Shown one piece after another: positions 5,766-6,862 of a stretch of 6,862 bases of DNA (its first letter is position 1; each line of letters begins with the position of its first letter). The stretch is taken from NCBI GenBank assembly GCA_900762815.1, contig CAAFHX010000038.1:1-6862 (forward strand), in the 5' to 3' direction. Source of the stretch: Candidatus Avelusimicrobium facis. GTDB taxonomy: Bacteria; Elusimicrobiota; Elusimicrobia; Elusimicrobiales; Elusimicrobiaceae. A model generated the notes under the pieces. That model was not told where the DNA came from. It worked only from the letters and a program-made list of their open reading frames with translations, and made no database searches. A program made the position numbers and the translations under genes.

Positions 5766-6344
5766 ATGAAAAAATGGATGGTATTGGGCCTGCTGGTGGC
5801 CTTGTCCGCGCCGGTATTTGCCGGAGACAAGTGCGATAGCGATTGCCCGATGAAAATGAAAGGTCCGAAGCAGGAAATGATGAAAATGGACCCGGCCTTT
5901 AAGGCGAAAATGGAAGCGGAAAAAGCCCAGCGCAAAGCGCGCAAGGCCCGGTTCAAACAGACCGAAGAAAAGCTGGAAAAACTGGTCAAGCAGTATAAAT
6001 CCGCCAAAGAAGGCAGCAAAAAGCAAGCTGCCGCGCGGGAGGAAATAGCCCAAGTGCTCTCCGGCGTGCGCGACGAGCAAATTGCCTTTCGGGCAGAAAA
6101 ACTGCAAGAGTTTGAGGAGCGCCTGGGCGATATGAAAGCCGGATTGGCGCGCGAGCAGGAGCCGGCTGCCAAGGCCGCCTGGGTGGAGCAAATGACGCAG
6201 CGCGTCATCTCTGAGGACGGAGATTTGGAGGATGCCTTGGAGCAGCAAGGCCGTTTGTATGGGCCCAAAGCCCTGCGCGGCCCGGCGCCAATGGGGCCGC
6301 AAGAGGGGCATCTGCCCCCGCCGCCTCCGCCGGGGATGGAGTAG
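5766..6344 (+). CDS. Secreted helical periplasmic protein, possibly Spy/CpxP/CnrX-like
   Basis: I cannot assign a family with certainty. A clean signal peptide (MKKWMVLGLLVALSAPVFA, cut A19/G20) exports the protein. The mature N-terminus has C23-X3-C27 followed by a Met/Lys-rich stretch (M29, M31, M38, M39, M41, M49), which could bind a soft metal or form a disulfide. Residues about 45-175 are highly charged and predicted all-helical, rich in Lys, Ala, Glu and Gln, with heptad-like spacing typical of coiled coils. The C-terminus is low complexity: Gly/Pro-rich from about 166 and six consecutive prolines at 184-189 before GME. Size, topology and position after an ECF sigma and anti-sigma pair resemble Spy/CpxP chaperones or the CnrX metal sensor. 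No LTXXQ motif is obvious, so this remains inference. It lies 23 nt after the anti-sigma gene, behind a strong ribosome-binding site, and ends before an intrinsic terminator. It could be a sensor, an effector or both. Confidence 0.85.
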   Translation: MKKWMVLGLLVALSAPVFAGDKCDSDCPMKMKGPKQEMMKMDPAFKAKMEAEKAQRKARKARFKQTEEKLEKLVKQYKSAKEGSKKQAAAREEIAQVLSGVRDEQIAFRAEKLQEFEERLGDMKAGLAREQEPAAKAAWVEQMTQRVISEDGDLEDALEQQGRLYGPKALRGPAPMGPQEGHLPPPPPPGME

Positions 6345-6376
6345 TTCTATCCTATCCAAGAAGCGTAGTTTCTTCC

Positions 6377-6408
6377 GGGGGCGGTATTTTAACCGCCCCC
6401 TGTTTTTG
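6377..6408 (+). terminator. Rho-independent terminator of the sigma/anti-sigma/periplasmic-protein unit
   Basis: The 9-bp GC-rich stem GGGGGCGGT (6377-6385) pairs perfectly with ACCGCCCCC (6392-6400) around a 6-nt ATTTTA loop, followed by TGTTTTTG. It starts 32 nt after the stop of the periplasmic protein gene. No T-run follows on the opposite strand, so it acts rightward. Confidence 0.92.
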
Positions 6409-6421
6409 TACCAATAAATAT

Positions 6422-6447
6422 CCCCGCCCGGCGGTTTGCGGGCGGGG
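6422..6447. terminator. Second GC-rich hairpin, probable terminator of the minus-strand lipoprotein gene
   Basis: CCCCGCCCG (6422-6430) pairs perfectly with CGGGCGGGG (6439-6447) around an 8-nt loop. Read on the minus strand it begins 20 nt after the lipoprotein stop, is preceded by TTTAAAGAA and followed by ATATTTATT, a moderate U-rich tail. Read on the plus strand the tail is TTCTTTAAA, so it may work both ways as a backup to the hairpin at 6377. Confidence 0.8.
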
Positions 6448-6467
6448 TTCTTTAAATGCAGCCGTTC

Positions 6468-6782
6468 TTAGTCGGACAAAGCGTCTTTCCACGCTTGTTT
6501 TTCGGCATTGATTTTTTCTTTGGCGGCGTTAATTTTATTTTGCGCGTCTTGTTTGGCCGCTGCGGCGGCAGCGGATTGCCCCGCCTCCGAGGCGGTTTTG
6601 GCGGCCTCGTATTGTTTTTTGGCGTCAATGAGTTTTTGGCGCGTATCGGCCGATTTTTGCAAGGCCTCGTCCAAGGTCATCGGCGTGTTGGCCGCCGACG
6701 GCGTAGCCGCCGTATTCGTCCCCGCGCAGCCGGCGCACAGCGCCATGGCGCATAAAGTCAGCAAACACATCGTTTTTTTCAT
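6468..6782 (-). CDS. Small Ala-rich helical exported protein, putative lipoprotein
   Basis: This 104-aa exported protein has no recognised family. The N-terminus (K2, K3, then a Cys/Leu/Ala hydrophobic core) ends in L15-C16-A17-G18-C19, a lipobox-like site with Cys, not Leu, at -3, so lipidation at C19 is likely but non-canonical. A short Thr/Ala/Pro/Asn linker (20-35) precedes a single long helix (36-104) rich in Ala, Lys, Gln and Glu. It includes six consecutive Ala at 71-76 and the imperfect repeat KINAAKEKINAEKQ, consistent with a coiled coil or Ala-zipper like Lpp. The C-terminus is ALSD and lacks the terminal Lys that Lpp uses for peptidoglycan attachment. The start is supported by AAAGGGG (complement of 6789-6795), 6 nt upstream. 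It runs convergently with the sigma-factor unit. An envelope structural role is a guess from composition. Confidence 0.85.
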   Translation of the reverse strand: MKKTMCLLTLCAMALCAGCAGTNTAATPSAANTPMTLDEALQKSADTRQKLIDAKKQYEAAKTASEAGQSAAAAAAKQDAQNKINAAKEKINAEKQAWKDALSD

Positions 6783-6812
6783 ACGTTTCCCCTTTGTTTA
6801 AGATATTTACAT

Positions 6813-6841
6813 TTTATAAAAAGTTTCCCCCTCCCCCGCAA
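6813..6841 (-). promoter_or_regulatory. Candidate promoter of the putative lipoprotein gene
   Basis: On the minus strand, TTGCGG (6841-6836) and TATAAA (6818-6813) are separated by exactly 17 nt. The -10 has five of six consensus matches and the -35 three of six (TTG). Transcription would start about 20-25 nt before the start codon, leaving a short leader that includes the ribosome-binding site. The spacer contains a G-rich purine tract (two runs of five G on this strand). Confidence 0.5.
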
Positions 6842-6862
6842 GTTTTTATTTTGGTCTAAAAT

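Noticed and set aside
5408..6268. Minus-strand open frame (286 codons) across the anti-sigma and periplasmic-protein genes
   Set aside because: It spans two well-supported plus-strand genes and their gap, is Ser/Pro/Arg-rich low complexity, and has no credible start signal. It is a shadow of the GC-rich coding strand.
6456..6801. Plus-strand open frames opposite the small lipoprotein gene
   Set aside because: They lack ribosome-binding sites and cross the terminator region. The minus-strand frame has an export signal, a ribosome-binding site and a promoter candidate.

Overview
The window comes from a Gram-negative (double-membrane) bacterium. It encodes an outer-membrane efflux channel, a periplasmic adaptor, an exported periplasmic protein and a putative lipoprotein. 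Base composition is moderate and looks even across the window. I see no rRNA, tRNA, insertion sequence, CRISPR array or phage gene. The phylum cannot be fixed from this sequence. The gene style (short intergenic gaps, mixed TTA/TTG/CTG leucine codons) would fit a gut lineage such as Elusimicrobiota, but that is a weak guess.

Region 1 (1-4578, + strand) is a compact four-gene operon for a MacA-MacB-TolC type tripartite exporter. The order is outer-membrane factor (TolC/OprM family), membrane-fusion adaptor (MacA-like), ABC ATPase (MacB/LolD type) and ABC permease (MacB/FtsX type). Spacing is 2 nt, 0 nt and a 4-nt ATGA overlap, so translation is probably coupled. MacB is split into separate ATPase and permease chains instead of one fused polypeptide. 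The ATPase energises the permease from the cytoplasm, the adaptor bridges the periplasm, and the outer-membrane factor forms the exit duct. The substrate cannot be read from sequence. The operon promoter lies upstream of the window, and the start of the first gene may overlap the end of an unseen gene.

Region 2 (4579-4771) is intergenic. It holds a perfect 11-bp inverted repeat with a 3-nt loop just after the permease, a T-rich stretch, and a consensus TATAAT element upstream of the next gene.

Region 3 (4772-6344, + strand) is an ECF-type regulatory unit: an ECF sigma factor, a zinc-finger (HX3CX2C) membrane anti-sigma factor overlapping it by 4 nt, and a secreted, helical, Lys/Met-rich periplasmic protein with a CX3C pair near its mature N-terminus and a Pro6 tail. 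The arrangement resembles ECF/anti-sigma/periplasmic-sensor modules (CnrH/CnrY/CnrX) or an ECF system with a Spy/CpxP-like effector. It is the most interesting part of the window and may be an uncharacterised envelope or metal stress module. It ends in a strong intrinsic terminator.

Region 4 (6345-6862) holds two adjacent GC-rich hairpin terminators between convergent genes. A minus-strand gene for a small Ala-rich helical putative lipoprotein follows, with its own ribosome-binding site and a plausible promoter near the right edge.
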